DNA of 64,000 nucleotides from CAWGHZ01 sp963775315. Its GTDB lineage: Bacteria > Pseudomonadota > Alphaproteobacteria > MPNO01 > DASWLB01. Made by a program: the position numbers and the translations under genes. This document shows positions 16,421-24,597 of this stretch, piece by piece. The notes under the pieces are model-generated. The model was not told the origin of the DNA. It saw only the letters and a list, made by a program, of their open reading frames with translations, and made no database searches. The first letter of the stretch is position 1. Each line of letters begins with the position of its first letter. Location: positions 1,674,001 through 1,738,000 of the forward strand of contig CAVZIN010000007.1 of the NCBI GenBank assembly GCA_963775315.1, in the 5' to 3' direction.

Positions 16421-17305
16421 TCAGGCCGTCACCTTGTGGCGGAGCGCGATCAAAGTGGGCACCCGCGCGTCGGGCGGGACCTCCCACTCCGAGACGAACA
16501 AGCGGGGCGCCGGCTTGGCGCCGCGCTGCAGGGTGAACCAGCCGTCGCTCGCCTCCGGAGCGGAACGCAGCATCGCGCTCGGGATGGCGCAGACGGGGTC
16601 CCGCCCGCCGGGCGCCGAGATGTGGTCGACCCCGGCGCCGTGCAGCGCCGAGAACAGGACGGTCGGCAGCGGGTGGCGCGACATCAGGATGGTCGGGACC
16701 GAGAACTCGCGCGCGACGGCGGTGATCGGCTCGAAATTGCGGGCGTCGGCGGCCTCGCCCATCGGCAGGTCGGCGACCATGACCAGCGCCCCCACGCCGG
16801 CCTCGCAGAAGGCGCGGGCAAGCGCGATGGCGATCTCGGTCGCCTCGGGCTCGACCGTCGCGCCGGGCGCGGGCCGGTGGCCGATCAACCGCGCGGCGAG
16901 CGTGCGCACGCCGGTGACGCAGCCGAGCACGGTCGACTGCTCGCGGGTCTCGGCGCACAGCGCGCGGGTGATTTCCAGCACCGCGCGCACCTGGGGCGCG
17001 TCGGCGAGGCCGGCGGCCGACGGCAGGCGGCGCGGCGGGGCCGGCGTGCCGATGACACGGCCCTCGGCGTCGCGCTCGGCGCGTGCCCCGGCCGCCTCGG
17101 CCTCGAGCCAGCCGTCGAACCAGGGCAGCACCCCGTCCGCCTGGATGTGGCGCTGGAAGCGCCGCAGCGCCTCGGCCGCGGCGGCGGGATCGGTCACCGC
17201 TCGCTGCCACGGCAGCTCGGCCCAGCCGAACGCGACGCGGAATGCCACGGGAAGGTACAGGTCGCGCCGCAGGCGGGCCTGCAGGCGGTTCAGCGGGACG
17301 GACAT
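16421..17305 (-). CDS. Uroporphyrinogen-decarboxylase-like TIM-barrel protein (tentative)
   Basis: 294 residues. Blocks such as VLGCVTGVRTLAARLIG, FCEAGVGALVMVADLP, PTILMSRHPLPTVLFSALHG and GVDHISAPGGRDP follow the order seen in UroD / cobalamin-methyltransferase MtbA-type barrels (a substrate-gating GP-T-A segment, an acidic loop and a C-terminal G-D-H segment). It is shorter than true UroD and lacks the N-terminal RPVWxMRQAG signature, so it is not haem biosynthesis. It sits between the SDR and the TRAP permease. I would call it a UroD-superfamily protein of unknown substrate. Confidence 0.45.
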   Translation of the reverse strand: MSVPLNRLQARLRRDLYLPVAFRVAFGWAELPWQRAVTDPAAAAEALRRFQRHIQADGVLPWFDGWLEAEAAGARAERDAEGRVIGTPAPPRRLPSAAGLADAPQVRAVLEITRALCAETREQSTVLGCVTGVRTLAARLIGHRPAPGATVEPEATEIAIALARAFCEAGVGALVMVADLPMGEAADARNFEPITAVAREFSVPTILMSRHPLPTVLFSALHGAGVDHISAPGGRDPVCAIPSAMLRSAPEASDGWFTLQRGAKPAPRLFVSEWEVPPDARVPTLIALRHKVTA

Positions 17306-17327
17306 AGGTTCGGGCGGTTAATGGCGG

Positions 17328-18602
17328 CTAATGAATGTAATGCGTCAGGAACAGCGACAGGCCCGGGATATAGGTGATCACGAACAAGGCGACGATGTTG
17401 ATGATAATGAACGGAACGAGCCCGGGATAGAGGCTTGATAGGGGCGTCTTGAATACGGCCTGGGCGACGAAAATGTTGATCCCGAACGGCGGGGTGAACA
17501 TGCCGATGGCGAGGTTGACGGTCATGATGATGCCGAAATGCACGAGGTCGACGCCGATATGGCGCGCGACCGGGGCGAGCAGCGGCGTCAGCACCAGGAT
17601 CGCCGAGCCGGGGTCGAGCAGGCATCCCACCGCCAGCAAAAGCACGTTGATGGCGAGCAGCACCTCCCACGGCGCGGCGTGGAGGTCGCTGATCGTCTGG
17701 GTGAGCGCCTGCGGCACGCCGGAGACGGTGAGCAGCCAGGCGAACACGCCCGAGGCGGCCACGATGATCAGCACCTGCGCGGTGAGGTACATCGAGCTCA
17801 CCGCCACGTCCCAGATGTCCTTCCACCCGACGTCGCCGTAGATGTAGCGCGTGACCAGGATGGCGTAGACGCAGGCGACGCCCGCCGCCTCGGTCGGCGA
17901 GAAGATGCCGGCGTAGATGCCGCCGAGGATGATCGCCGGCATGCCGATCGCCCACGACCCCGCCTTCGAGGCCTTGACGAAATCGCTCCACGAGAAGGCG
18001 GCGCGCTCGCGGATGCCCCGACGCTTGGCGTAGACGATCAGGTAGACCGCCAGCATTCCCGCGATCAGGATGCCCGGCAGGATGCCGGCGACGAACAGCA
18101 GCGCGATCGACTGCTCGGCCGAGTAGCCGTACAGGATCATGATGATCGAGGGCGGGATGATCAGCCCGATCGAGCCCGCCGAGGCGAGAAGGCCCGACGA
18201 GAACCGCTCGTTGTAGCCGCTCTCCAGCATGCGCGGGTAGAGGATCTGGCCGATCGCCGCCACCGCCGCGGCGCTCGATCCCGAGATCGAGCCGAACACG
18301 GTGTTGGCGCCGACGACGGTGAGCGGCAGCGAGCCCTGCACGCCGCCGATCATCGACAGCACCCAGTCGACCAGCCGCCGCGCCATGCCGCCGCGCCCCA
18401 TCAGCTCGCCCGCGAAGATGAAGAACGGCACCGAGATCAGCGCGAACTGGTCGATGTTGCCGAACATCTCGAGGTGCATCTGGGTGAGCGGCACGTGCGT
18501 GTAGAACAGCAGCACCGCGGCCGACGAGATCAGCAGGATGACGAAAATCGGAAAGCCCAGGATGAGCAGGGCGATCGGCAGGACCCCCATGGCCCAGATC
18601 AT
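17328..18602 (-). CDS. dctM: TRAP transporter large permease (DctM type)
   Basis: 424 residues, about twelve transmembrane helices, entirely hydrophobic with the TRAP-M landmarks: SVPFFIFAGELMGRGGMARRLV, GSISGSSAAAVAAIGQILYP, GLIIPPSIIMILYGYSAEQS, FSPTEAAGVACVYA and TPPFGINIFVAQAV. It uses the sodium or proton gradient to import an organic acid captured by a DctP-type binding protein. The small subunit lies 28 bp upstream. No DctP gene is found in this window, which is unusual for the family; the binding protein may be encoded elsewhere. Confidence 0.92.
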   Translation of the reverse strand: MIWAMGVLPIALLILGFPIFVILLISSAAVLLFYTHVPLTQMHLEMFGNIDQFALISVPFFIFAGELMGRGGMARRLVDWVLSMIGGVQGSLPLTVVGANTVFGSISGSSAAAVAAIGQILYPRMLESGYNERFSSGLLASAGSIGLIIPPSIIMILYGYSAEQSIALLFVAGILPGILIAGMLAVYLIVYAKRRGIRERAAFSWSDFVKASKAGSWAIGMPAIILGGIYAGIFSPTEAAGVACVYAILVTRYIYGDVGWKDIWDVAVSSMYLTAQVLIIVAASGVFAWLLTVSGVPQALTQTISDLHAAPWEVLLAINVLLLAVGCLLDPGSAILVLTPLLAPVARHIGVDLVHFGIIMTVNLAIGMFTPPFGINIFVAQAVFKTPLSSLYPGLVPFIIINIVALFVITYIPGLSLFLTHYIH

Positions 18603-18630
18603 GCGCGCACTCCCCCTCGCTTCGCCGCGG

Positions 18631-19179
18631 TCATTCGGGCGACAAGTCCATCTCGCCGCGCGCCCCCGCCTGGGCGTCGAAGCGGCCGGTCAGGTATTGG
18701 CGGACGCGCACCACGAACACGATGGTCAGGCAGATGAAGCCCAGCGTGATCGCCGCGTGCGGCACCACCATCGGGATGCCGGCGATGACGCTCTTCGCTC
18801 CCATGCGCGCGAACAGTGAGGTCGCGTCCCACGACTGGACCGACACGAAGGCGCAGATGCCGACCGCCGACGCCCAGGTGACGAAGTTGACGATCTCCTT
18901 CCACGGGCTCGGCAGGATCGCGGACAGAAGGTCCATGCGGAGGTGGGTGCCGTCCCAGGCGACCAGGATCACCCCCATGAACACGCACCAGATCATGACG
19001 AAGATCATGACCTCCTCGGCCCACGGAATGGGAGCCAGGAAGACGTAGCGCGCGATCACGTTGACGAAGTTCAGCCCGATGGAGCCGAGGATCAGCACGC
19101 CGATGATGATTTTGGGCACCGCCAGGAGCCCGCGCGCCACGCCGCCGGGGCGGGCACGCTCAGGAGCCGTACCGTTCAT
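18631..19179 (-). CDS. dctQ: TRAP transporter small permease (DctQ type)
   Basis: 182 residues with four transmembrane helices. The core block FVNVIARYVFLAPIPWAEEVMIFVMIWCVFMG is a classic DctQ feature (NVIxRYxF..PxxWxEE). It pairs with DctM encoded immediately downstream to form the membrane part of a tripartite organic-acid importer. The upstream gap to the aldolase gene holds a hairpin at 19313-19331, so the TRAP pair may have its own promoter in 19180-19312. Confidence 0.9.
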   Translation of the reverse strand: MNGTAPERARPGGVARGLLAVPKIIIGVLILGSIGLNFVNVIARYVFLAPIPWAEEVMIFVMIWCVFMGVILVAWDGTHLRMDLLSAILPSPWKEIVNFVTWASAVGICAFVSVQSWDATSLFARMGAKSVIAGIPMVVPHAAITLGFICLTIVFVVRVRQYLTGRFDAQAGARGEMDLSPE

Positions 19180-19312
19180 TCTTCGCCGCCTTCTTCCCGG
19201 GGTATGCCCGGCCCTGTATCCGACGCGTTCTTGTCGCCTGGTTTCTTGTCGTCCGGACGGACCCTAGCCCCGTCGGTGCGGCCGCCCGAATCCGCGTCAC
19301 TTTGCCAGACTC

Positions 19313-19331
19313 GCCGCCCCTTTCCAAGGGG
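19313..19331 (-). terminator. Hairpin after the HpcH/HpaI aldolase
   Basis: GCCCCTT, loop TCC, AAGGGGC. Placed downstream of the aldolase stop (19360) and upstream of dctQ. It lacks a clear U-run, so its termination strength is doubtful. Confidence 0.35.
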
Positions 19332-19359
19332 CCGAAGATGACCGCTTCCGGCCGGGTTT

Positions 19360-20154
19360 CTAGCCGGTCGTGCCGGCGCGGAGGGCGGCGGCGCGACGGG
19401 TCGCGCCCGCGGCCAGGAAGTTGGTGTCGTTGCCGGCGAGCACGAAGCGCACGCCCTTGTCGATGTAGCGGCACATCGCGTCCTCGGCGCCGACCCCGCC
19501 CATGCCGGCCCATTTTTTGTGCTTGCGGCAGGCGGCCAGCACCACCTCGTAGGCCGAGAGGATGCGCTCGTGCTCGAACTGGCCCTGCAGCCCGAGCGAC
19601 GAGGTGAGGTCGCCGGTGCCGATCATCACCACGTCGACCCCCTCGACCGCTGCGATCTCGTCCGCATTGGCGATGGCGGTCTCGGTCTCGACCATCACCA
19701 CCACCAGGAGCGAAGCGTTCACCGCCGCCGCGCCCTCGCGCGCGTTGACGGTCTGGGCGTAGTCGAACTGGGCGAAGGGGCCCGACGTCGAGCGGTGGCC
19801 GAGCGGCGGGAATTTCTGCCGGTCGACGATCTCGCGCGCCTGCGCGGCGTTCTCGACGTGCGGCATGACGATGCCGAGCGCGCCGCCGTCGAGCACCCGG
19901 CTCGCCATGTTGTGGTCGTACTCCGGCACTCGCACGATCGGGGAGATGCCGCAGGACCGCGCGGCGGAGGCAATCTGGATCGCCACGTCAGGCGACATGG
20001 TCGAATGCTCGAGGTCGATGAACAGGAAGTCGAACCCGGCGGCGCGCATCAGCCCGGCAACCTCCGGATGGCGCGAATGGCGGATGCCGGGGCCGAGCGC
20101 GGGCTCATCGCGCTCCATACGCTGGCGCGCAGGGTTGGCGAGGGTCAGGGGCAT
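19360..20154 (-). CDS. HpcH/HpaI-family aldolase
   Basis: 264 residues; GGAGGTAAC precedes the ATG at 20154. The barrel shows the family order: AAGFDFLFIDLEHSTMS, then PIVRVPEYD, ALGIVMPHVENAAQA, MVETETAIANADEIAAVEGVDVVMIGTGDLTSSLG, and KWAGMGGV. The residues E and D of the VMVETE and GTGDL segments bind the divalent metal in 4-hydroxy-2-oxo-acid aldolases, which release pyruvate from meta-cleavage products of aromatics. The substrate is not predictable. Its neighbours, a class II aldolase, TRAP permease and aryl ligase, fit a catabolic pathway that ends in a retro-aldol step. Confidence 0.87.
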   Translation of the reverse strand: MPLTLANPARQRMERDEPALGPGIRHSRHPEVAGLMRAAGFDFLFIDLEHSTMSPDVAIQIASAARSCGISPIVRVPEYDHNMASRVLDGGALGIVMPHVENAAQAREIVDRQKFPPLGHRSTSGPFAQFDYAQTVNAREGAAAVNASLLVVVMVETETAIANADEIAAVEGVDVVMIGTGDLTSSLGLQGQFEHERILSAYEVVLAACRKHKKWAGMGGVGAEDAMCRYIDKGVRFVLAGNDTNFLAAGATRRAAALRAGTTG

Positions 20155-20158
20155 GACG

Positions 20159-20881
20159 TTACCTCCGTGGTGACGGTGCGGCCGGTTCGCGGCTCGTGTA
20201 GTAGATCCAGAGCTTCTCGGCATGGCGGGCGCGGTCGAAGCGCTCGGCGTAATCGGCCATCTCGGCGGCATCGAGCGGGCGCACCGCGCCGAGCTGCGCC
20301 GCGCGGTACATCGCCTCGGCGTTCTCCTCGAAATGGACGCAGTCGGCGAGGAGCGGCTTCACCGCCTCGGCGACCACCACCACCCCGTGCGCGCGGATCA
20401 GCGCCGCGTGGCGACCACCCAGCGTTTCCGCGAGGTCGGCGCCGCGCGCGGGCGAGTCGATATGGCCAGGCACCGGGTGGATCGGAATGCCATCCGCCCA
20501 GCGTGCCGCCGCGTTCTTCACCGGGGCGAGCTTCGGCTCGTCGACCAGGGTGAACAGGGTCGCCGTCTCGGGATGGAAATGAGCGACGGCATTCACGTCG
20601 GCACGCCGCCGGAGTATCTCGGCGTGGATGTAGAGCTCGGACGGCGGCTTCTTGCCCTTCGGACCGGCCAGCACCTTACCGGCGAAATCGACGGTCAGAA
20701 GGTCATCGGGCGCCAGCGTCGCGCGGCTGTCGTCGAACCCCTGGATCAGGAAGGCATCGCGCCCCGGCAGGCGGGCCGAGACGTGGCCGGAATAGCCGAG
20801 GATTCCCTCGGCGTTGAGGAGGCGGGTGCATTCCGCCACCTCCGCCTTCAGCACCGCCTCGACGTTCGACCCCTCGCTCAT
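20159..20881 (-). CDS. Class II aldolase/adducin family protein
   Basis: 240 residues. The zinc site is recognisable: HFHPETATLF supplies two histidines and LIRAHGVVVV a third, and SELYIHAEILRRR precedes. GYSGHVSARL and FLIQGFDD form the substrate loop. Relatives are fuculose-, ribulose- and 3-oxo-tetronate phosphate aldolases or decarboxylases of carboxylated aromatics. The ATG overlaps the stop of the glycosylase gene upstream (ATGA, 20878-20881), so the two are translationally coupled despite unrelated roles. Five bases separate its stop from the start of the HpcH/HpaI aldolase. Confidence 0.85.
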   Translation of the reverse strand: MSEGSNVEAVLKAEVAECTRLLNAEGILGYSGHVSARLPGRDAFLIQGFDDSRATLAPDDLLTVDFAGKVLAGPKGKKPPSELYIHAEILRRRADVNAVAHFHPETATLFTLVDEPKLAPVKNAAARWADGIPIHPVPGHIDSPARGADLAETLGGRHAALIRAHGVVVVAEAVKPLLADCVHFEENAEAMYRAAQLGAVRPLDAAEMADYAERFDRARHAEKLWIYYTSREPAAPSPRR

Positions 20882-21867
20882 CGTCCCTTCCCGCTCCGCC
20901 CGCCCGACCGGGTCGACCGTGGCACATCGGCGCCGCGACGGGCAATGGGATTCGGCTGGCCCGACGCGGCCCGCTCGCGCAGCGCCTCCAACTCCTCCAG
21001 GCTTCGCGGCCAGTCCTTCTTGAGCAGCGCCGACAGCGCCCGGTCCATCAGCAGCCGTCCGCCGGTCTGGCAGGCGGCGCAGTAGTTGGTCTCGTTGTCG
21101 CCGTGCACGATGCGCTGCACCGGCGCGCCGCAGCGCGGGCAGGGCTCGCGATATCGGCCGTGCACGGCGAACCCTTTGCGGAAGGCCGTGACCTTCTCGG
21201 GGAACCCCTGCCCCGCCTCGGCGCGGAGCCGCGCAGTCCATTCGGTGAGGGTGTCGACCGTGACGCGGTGCAGCGCTTTCGCCTCGTCGGGCGAGAGCGT
21301 GCGGGCGAGGCGCACCGGCGACAGCTTCGCGCGGTGCAGGATTTCGTCGGAATAGGCGTTGCCGATTCCGGACAAGGTATGCGGATCGGCGAGCGCGCGC
21401 TTCAGCGTATGCGGCGAGCCGAGGATCGCCGCGACGAATGCCGCCTCGCCGCATTCCAGGGGCTCAATGCCGCCGGGGTCGAGCGCGGCGAGGCCACCCT
21501 CCCCCGCGACGACGTGAAGCGAGGCGCGGCGCTTCGCCCCGGCCTCGGTGAGCACCAGCGCGCCCTGAGCGAAGTCGAACGCGGCGAGCGTGTACTTGCC
21601 GGCGAGCTTGGCATCGGGCTCGCGCCAGTGCAGCCGGCCCGCGATCATCAGATGAATCACCAGCCAGATCTCACCATCGAGCCCGATGGCGATGCGCTTG
21701 CCGACGCGGCGGAGCGCGACGACCTCGCGCCCGGCCGCGCTCGCGAGGGGCGGGTCCACCGTGCGCACCAGGAACGGGCTCGCGACGCGCACGCGCGCCA
21801 GCCTCTGGCCCAGGATGCGCGGGCGCAGACAGTCGATATAGGTCTCGATGTCGGGCAGCTCGGGCAT
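20878..21867 (-). CDS. mutM: Formamidopyrimidine-DNA glycosylase (Fpg/Nei family)
   Basis: 329 residues. The N-terminus MPELPDIETY gives the catalytic proline 1 and glutamate 2. H2TH motif residues occur in LSGIGNAYSDEILHRAKLSP, and the zinc finger is CPRCG ... NYCAACQ. A basic tail of about 50 residues after the finger (rich in Arg, Gly and Ser) makes it longer than the usual 270-290. It excises oxidised purines during base-excision repair. MPELPDIE rather than MPELPEVE, and the tail, suggest a divergent branch rather than the housekeeping copy. It is first in a coupled pair with the class II aldolase. Confidence 0.88.
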   Translation of the reverse strand: MPELPDIETYIDCLRPRILGQRLARVRVASPFLVRTVDPPLASAAGREVVALRRVGKRIAIGLDGEIWLVIHLMIAGRLHWREPDAKLAGKYTLAAFDFAQGALVLTEAGAKRRASLHVVAGEGGLAALDPGGIEPLECGEAAFVAAILGSPHTLKRALADPHTLSGIGNAYSDEILHRAKLSPVRLARTLSPDEAKALHRVTVDTLTEWTARLRAEAGQGFPEKVTAFRKGFAVHGRYREPCPRCGAPVQRIVHGDNETNYCAACQTGGRLLMDRALSALLKKDWPRSLEELEALRERAASGQPNPIARRGADVPRSTRSGGRSGKGR

Positions 21868-21900
21868 GGCGCCAGTATAGCGCGCCCCGCCGCTGCGGCG

Positions 21901-22143
21901 TCAGGCCGCCGTGTCGAGCTCGAAGCTCTTCACATTGAGCTCGTCCCCCGCGAGCTCCGCGATATCGAGAGCCGCGCCGTCGAGCGCGGTACCCTCGGCA
22001 ACGGCCTGGAAGCAGAAGACGATGGAGTCGGGGACGACGCCCGACAGGCGACCGATCTCAAGCGTCACGCGGACGACCTTCCGCCCGCGCGCGGCGTCGG
22101 CCACGATGGCGACGACGTTGCGGGCGATGGAGAGCTCATGCAC
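21901..22143 (-). CDS. hypA: HypA-like protein lacking the zinc domain
   Basis: 80 residues from a GTG (VHELSIARNVV...), against about 113 in normal HypA, the nickel chaperone for [NiFe]-hydrogenase. The nickel-binding start M/V-H-E is intact and the helix-strand core VVRVTLEIGRLSGVVPDSIVF matches. The sequence then passes from ALDIAELAG straight to DELNVKSFEL, which in other HypA proteins follows the zinc loop. Both CxxC pairs are therefore missing through an in-frame internal deletion, while the C-terminal strand is kept. The GTG overlaps the hypC stop. Nickel delivery is doubtful; a vestigial or repurposed protein is likely. Confidence 0.7.
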   Translation of the reverse strand: MHELSIARNVVAIVADAARGRKVVRVTLEIGRLSGVVPDSIVFCFQAVAEGTALDGAALDIAELAGDELNVKSFELDTAA

Positions 22144-22258
22144 GGGCGATCTCCGCCAGCGCAGCAAGCTCGGCCTGCGCCTCGCCCAGCTCCTCGAGCA
22201 GGCGGAGCGTCGCCGCCGCCTCGTCCGCGTCGATCCGGCCGGGAATGCCGAGACACAT
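22136..22258 (-). CDS. hypC: HypC-like miniprotein, internal deletion
   Basis: 40 residues. The start MCLGIPGRI is the invariant HypC N-terminus, whose Cys2 binds the Fe(CN)2CO unit and HypD. It then jumps directly to DADEAAATLRLLEELGEAQA, the C-terminal helix normally found after residue 60. The OB-fold beta-barrel between them (about 45 residues) is absent, in frame. The ATG overlaps the hypF stop (TGATG) and the stop overlaps the hypA start, so coupling of the operon is preserved. The Arg-Ile at the junction occurs at both ends of the usual segment, consistent with deletion between short direct repeats. Confidence 0.75.
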   Translation of the reverse strand: MCLGIPGRIDADEAAATLRLLEELGEAQAELAALAEIARA

Positions 22259-24597
22259 CAGGACCGCTCCGCGATCAGCCGCGCCGCCGCGACGCTCGCC
22301 TGGCCAAGCGCGAGGCCGCCGTCATTCGCCGGCACGCGGGCGTGGATCAGCACGTCGAACCCGGCCGCTCGCAAGCCGCGCTCGACCGCCACCTGGAGCA
22401 GGGCGTTCTGGAAGCAGCCGCCGGAAAGCGCGACCGTGTCGAACCGCGCGCGGTCGGCGCCGGCGAGCCGGGTCGCCATGGCGACAATCGCCGCGGCAAG
22501 CCCCTTGTGGAACCGCGCCGCGACGGACTTTGCCGGCGCCGCGAGCATCAGGTCGCCGAAGAGGGCGCGCCACATCGCCAGCGGCTCGATATAGGGGAGG
22601 TTCGTCCCCCTGAGGTTCGGGATCGCGAACGGGTAGGCGAGATCGTCGCCGTCCCACCCGGCGCGCGCCAACGTCTCCAGCCGGGCGGCGGCCTCGCCCT
22701 CGTAGGACTGGCGGTCGCGGCAGATGCCGAGCGCGGCGGCGACCGCGTCGAACAGCCGGCCGCAGGACGAGGCGAGCGGCGCGTTGACCGCGCCCGCGAT
22801 CATCGCGTCGAGCGTCGCGCGCGGCTTGGCCGCGAGATTGGCATGGCACGCAAGCCTGTCGAAGTTCGACGCGAAAGCGGCCCAGCCCATCTCCGCCGTC
22901 AGCTGGGCGTAGAGGTTGCGCCACGGCTCCCGCACTGCCTGTCCGCCACCCGGCAGCGGCACCGGCTTGAACGTGCCGAGCCGTTCGAACCCCAGATAAT
23001 CGGCGCGCAGGAACTCGCCGCCCCAGATCGTGCCGTCGGGGCCCCAGCCCGTGCCGTCGAGCACGATGCCGAGCACCGGCGGCGCGGCGCGGGGGCGGCC
23101 GTTTTCGGCGAGGCACGCCGCCACGTGGGCGTGGTGGTGCTGCACCTCGATCACCGGCAGCCTGCCCTCGCGCGCCAGCTTGGAGGCGAGATAGTCCGGA
23201 TGCGCGTCAACGGCCGCCGCGCGTGGCGCGTGGTCGAACAGGCGCTCGTAGAGCGCGAGCGTGCGCCGGTAGTCGGCGAAGGTCTCGGCGTTGGACAGCT
23301 CGCCGATATGCTGGGAGAGGATGGCCTTGCCCTCGCGCACCAGGCAGAACGTCGCCTTCTGCTCGCCGCCCATGGCGATCAGGTCGGGCGCGTCTTCGAA
23401 GCCCTCGGGCAGCACGATCGGCGCGGGCGCGTAGCCGCGCGCGCGGCGCAGGCTTCGGGCCGTTCCCCCGACGACCCGAACGACCGAGTTGTCGACGCGG
23501 GTCGCGATCCGCCGTTCGTGGACCAGCGCGAACTCGGCGATGCCGGCGAGACGGCACATCGCCTCCGCGTCGTCGATGAGCGGCGGGTCGTCCGACAGAT
23601 TGCCGCTGGTCATCACCACCGGCCTGTCAACGCGGCGCAGCGCGAGCAGATGCAGCGGCGTCGTCGGCAGCATGAAGCCTACCGTGTCGAGCCCGGGGGC
23701 CAGCGCGTCCGGCAGCCGCTCGGGGCTCGTCGCGCGCAGCAGCACGATGGGGCCGGCGGGGCTCTGCAGCGCCTCGATCTCCGCCGCCGACGGATCGCAA
23801 TATCGGCGAATGACGGCGAGGTCGCGCGCCATCATGGCGAACGGCTTCGCGGGCCGCCGCTTCGCCGCGCGCAGCCTGGCGAGCGCGTCCCCGTCGGTCG
23901 CGTCGCAGGCGATCTGGTAGCCGCCGAGCCCCTTGATCGCGACGATCCGGCCGCGCAGCAGCAAGGTCGCCACCGCGTCGACATCGTCGAGCATCGAGAA
24001 GCTCTCGAACGTGATACTCCTCCCGTCCAGCCGCACCAGTTGCGGCCGCGGCCCGCAGGCGTGGCACGCGGTGGATTCGGCATGGAAGCGGCGGTCGGCG
24101 GAGCTTTCGTATTCGGCGCGGCAATCCCCGCAGAGCTCGAAAGTCACCATCGACGTCCGCGCGCGGTCGTAGGGCACGGAATCGACGATCGAAAGGCGCG
24201 GCCCGCAGTTCGTGCAGGTGGCGAAGGCATAGCGGAAGCGGCGCTCGAACGGGTCGAGGATTTCGGCGGCGCAGGCGGCGCAGATGGCCGCGTCGGGCGC
24301 GATCTCGGTGCGCGCGGCCCCGCCCCGGCTCGGCGCGATGCGAAACCCCTCGCCCGGCACATGGGCGAGCGGCGCGCGCTCGATGGCCGCGATCTCGGCG
24401 AGCGGCGGCGCCTCGCGCTGGATCCTCGCCAGCAGCTCGGAAATCGCCTCGGCGCTGCCCGACACGTCGATCACCACCCCCTCGGAGTTGTTTCGCACCT
24501 CGCCCGCGAGGCCCAGTTCGCGCGCGAAGCGCCAGACGGCCGGCCGCATGCCGACCCCCTGAACCCGCCCGCGCAGCCGGATCGCCGCGGTCGTCAT
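22258..24597 (-). CDS. hypF: Hydrogenase maturation carbamoyltransferase HypF
   Basis: 779 residues, full length. In order: an acylphosphatase domain (GRVQGVGMRPAVWRFA, about 9-24); a double zinc finger with CAACAAE / CTNCG and CGDCR / CHACG; a YrdC-like domain (KGLGGYQIACDA, RRPAKPFAMMARD, PIVLLR); and a Kae1-like domain (VQHHHAHVAACLAE, LDGTGWGPDGTIWGGEF, LSGGCFQNALL). HypF makes the thiocarbamoyl group that becomes the cyanide ligands of [NiFe]-hydrogenase. All expected motifs are present, in contrast to its deleted neighbours hypC and hypA. The start overlaps the NifU-like stop (ATGA). hypB, hypD and hypE are not in the window. Confidence 0.92.
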   Translation of the reverse strand: MTTAAIRLRGRVQGVGMRPAVWRFARELGLAGEVRNNSEGVVIDVSGSAEAISELLARIQREAPPLAEIAAIERAPLAHVPGEGFRIAPSRGGAARTEIAPDAAICAACAAEILDPFERRFRYAFATCTNCGPRLSIVDSVPYDRARTSMVTFELCGDCRAEYESSADRRFHAESTACHACGPRPQLVRLDGRSITFESFSMLDDVDAVATLLLRGRIVAIKGLGGYQIACDATDGDALARLRAAKRRPAKPFAMMARDLAVIRRYCDPSAAEIEALQSPAGPIVLLRATSPERLPDALAPGLDTVGFMLPTTPLHLLALRRVDRPVVMTSGNLSDDPPLIDDAEAMCRLAGIAEFALVHERRIATRVDNSVVRVVGGTARSLRRARGYAPAPIVLPEGFEDAPDLIAMGGEQKATFCLVREGKAILSQHIGELSNAETFADYRRTLALYERLFDHAPRAAAVDAHPDYLASKLAREGRLPVIEVQHHHAHVAACLAENGRPRAAPPVLGIVLDGTGWGPDGTIWGGEFLRADYLGFERLGTFKPVPLPGGGQAVREPWRNLYAQLTAEMGWAAFASNFDRLACHANLAAKPRATLDAMIAGAVNAPLASSCGRLFDAVAAALGICRDRQSYEGEAAARLETLARAGWDGDDLAYPFAIPNLRGTNLPYIEPLAMWRALFGDLMLAAPAKSVAARFHKGLAAAIVAMATRLAGADRARFDTVALSGGCFQNALLQVAVERGLRAAGFDVLIHARVPANDGGLALGQASVAAARLIAERS

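Noticed and set aside
16421..17305. Haem biosynthetic uroporphyrinogen decarboxylase (hemE)
   Set aside because: Too short, lacks the RPVWxMRQAG signature and sits in a catabolic block.
21901..24597. Idea that the hyp genes mature the complex at 50.9-57.9 kb
   Set aside because: That complex has no NiFe site to mature and is 26 kb away, and hypC and hypA look non-functional. If hypF is active it must serve another enzyme.
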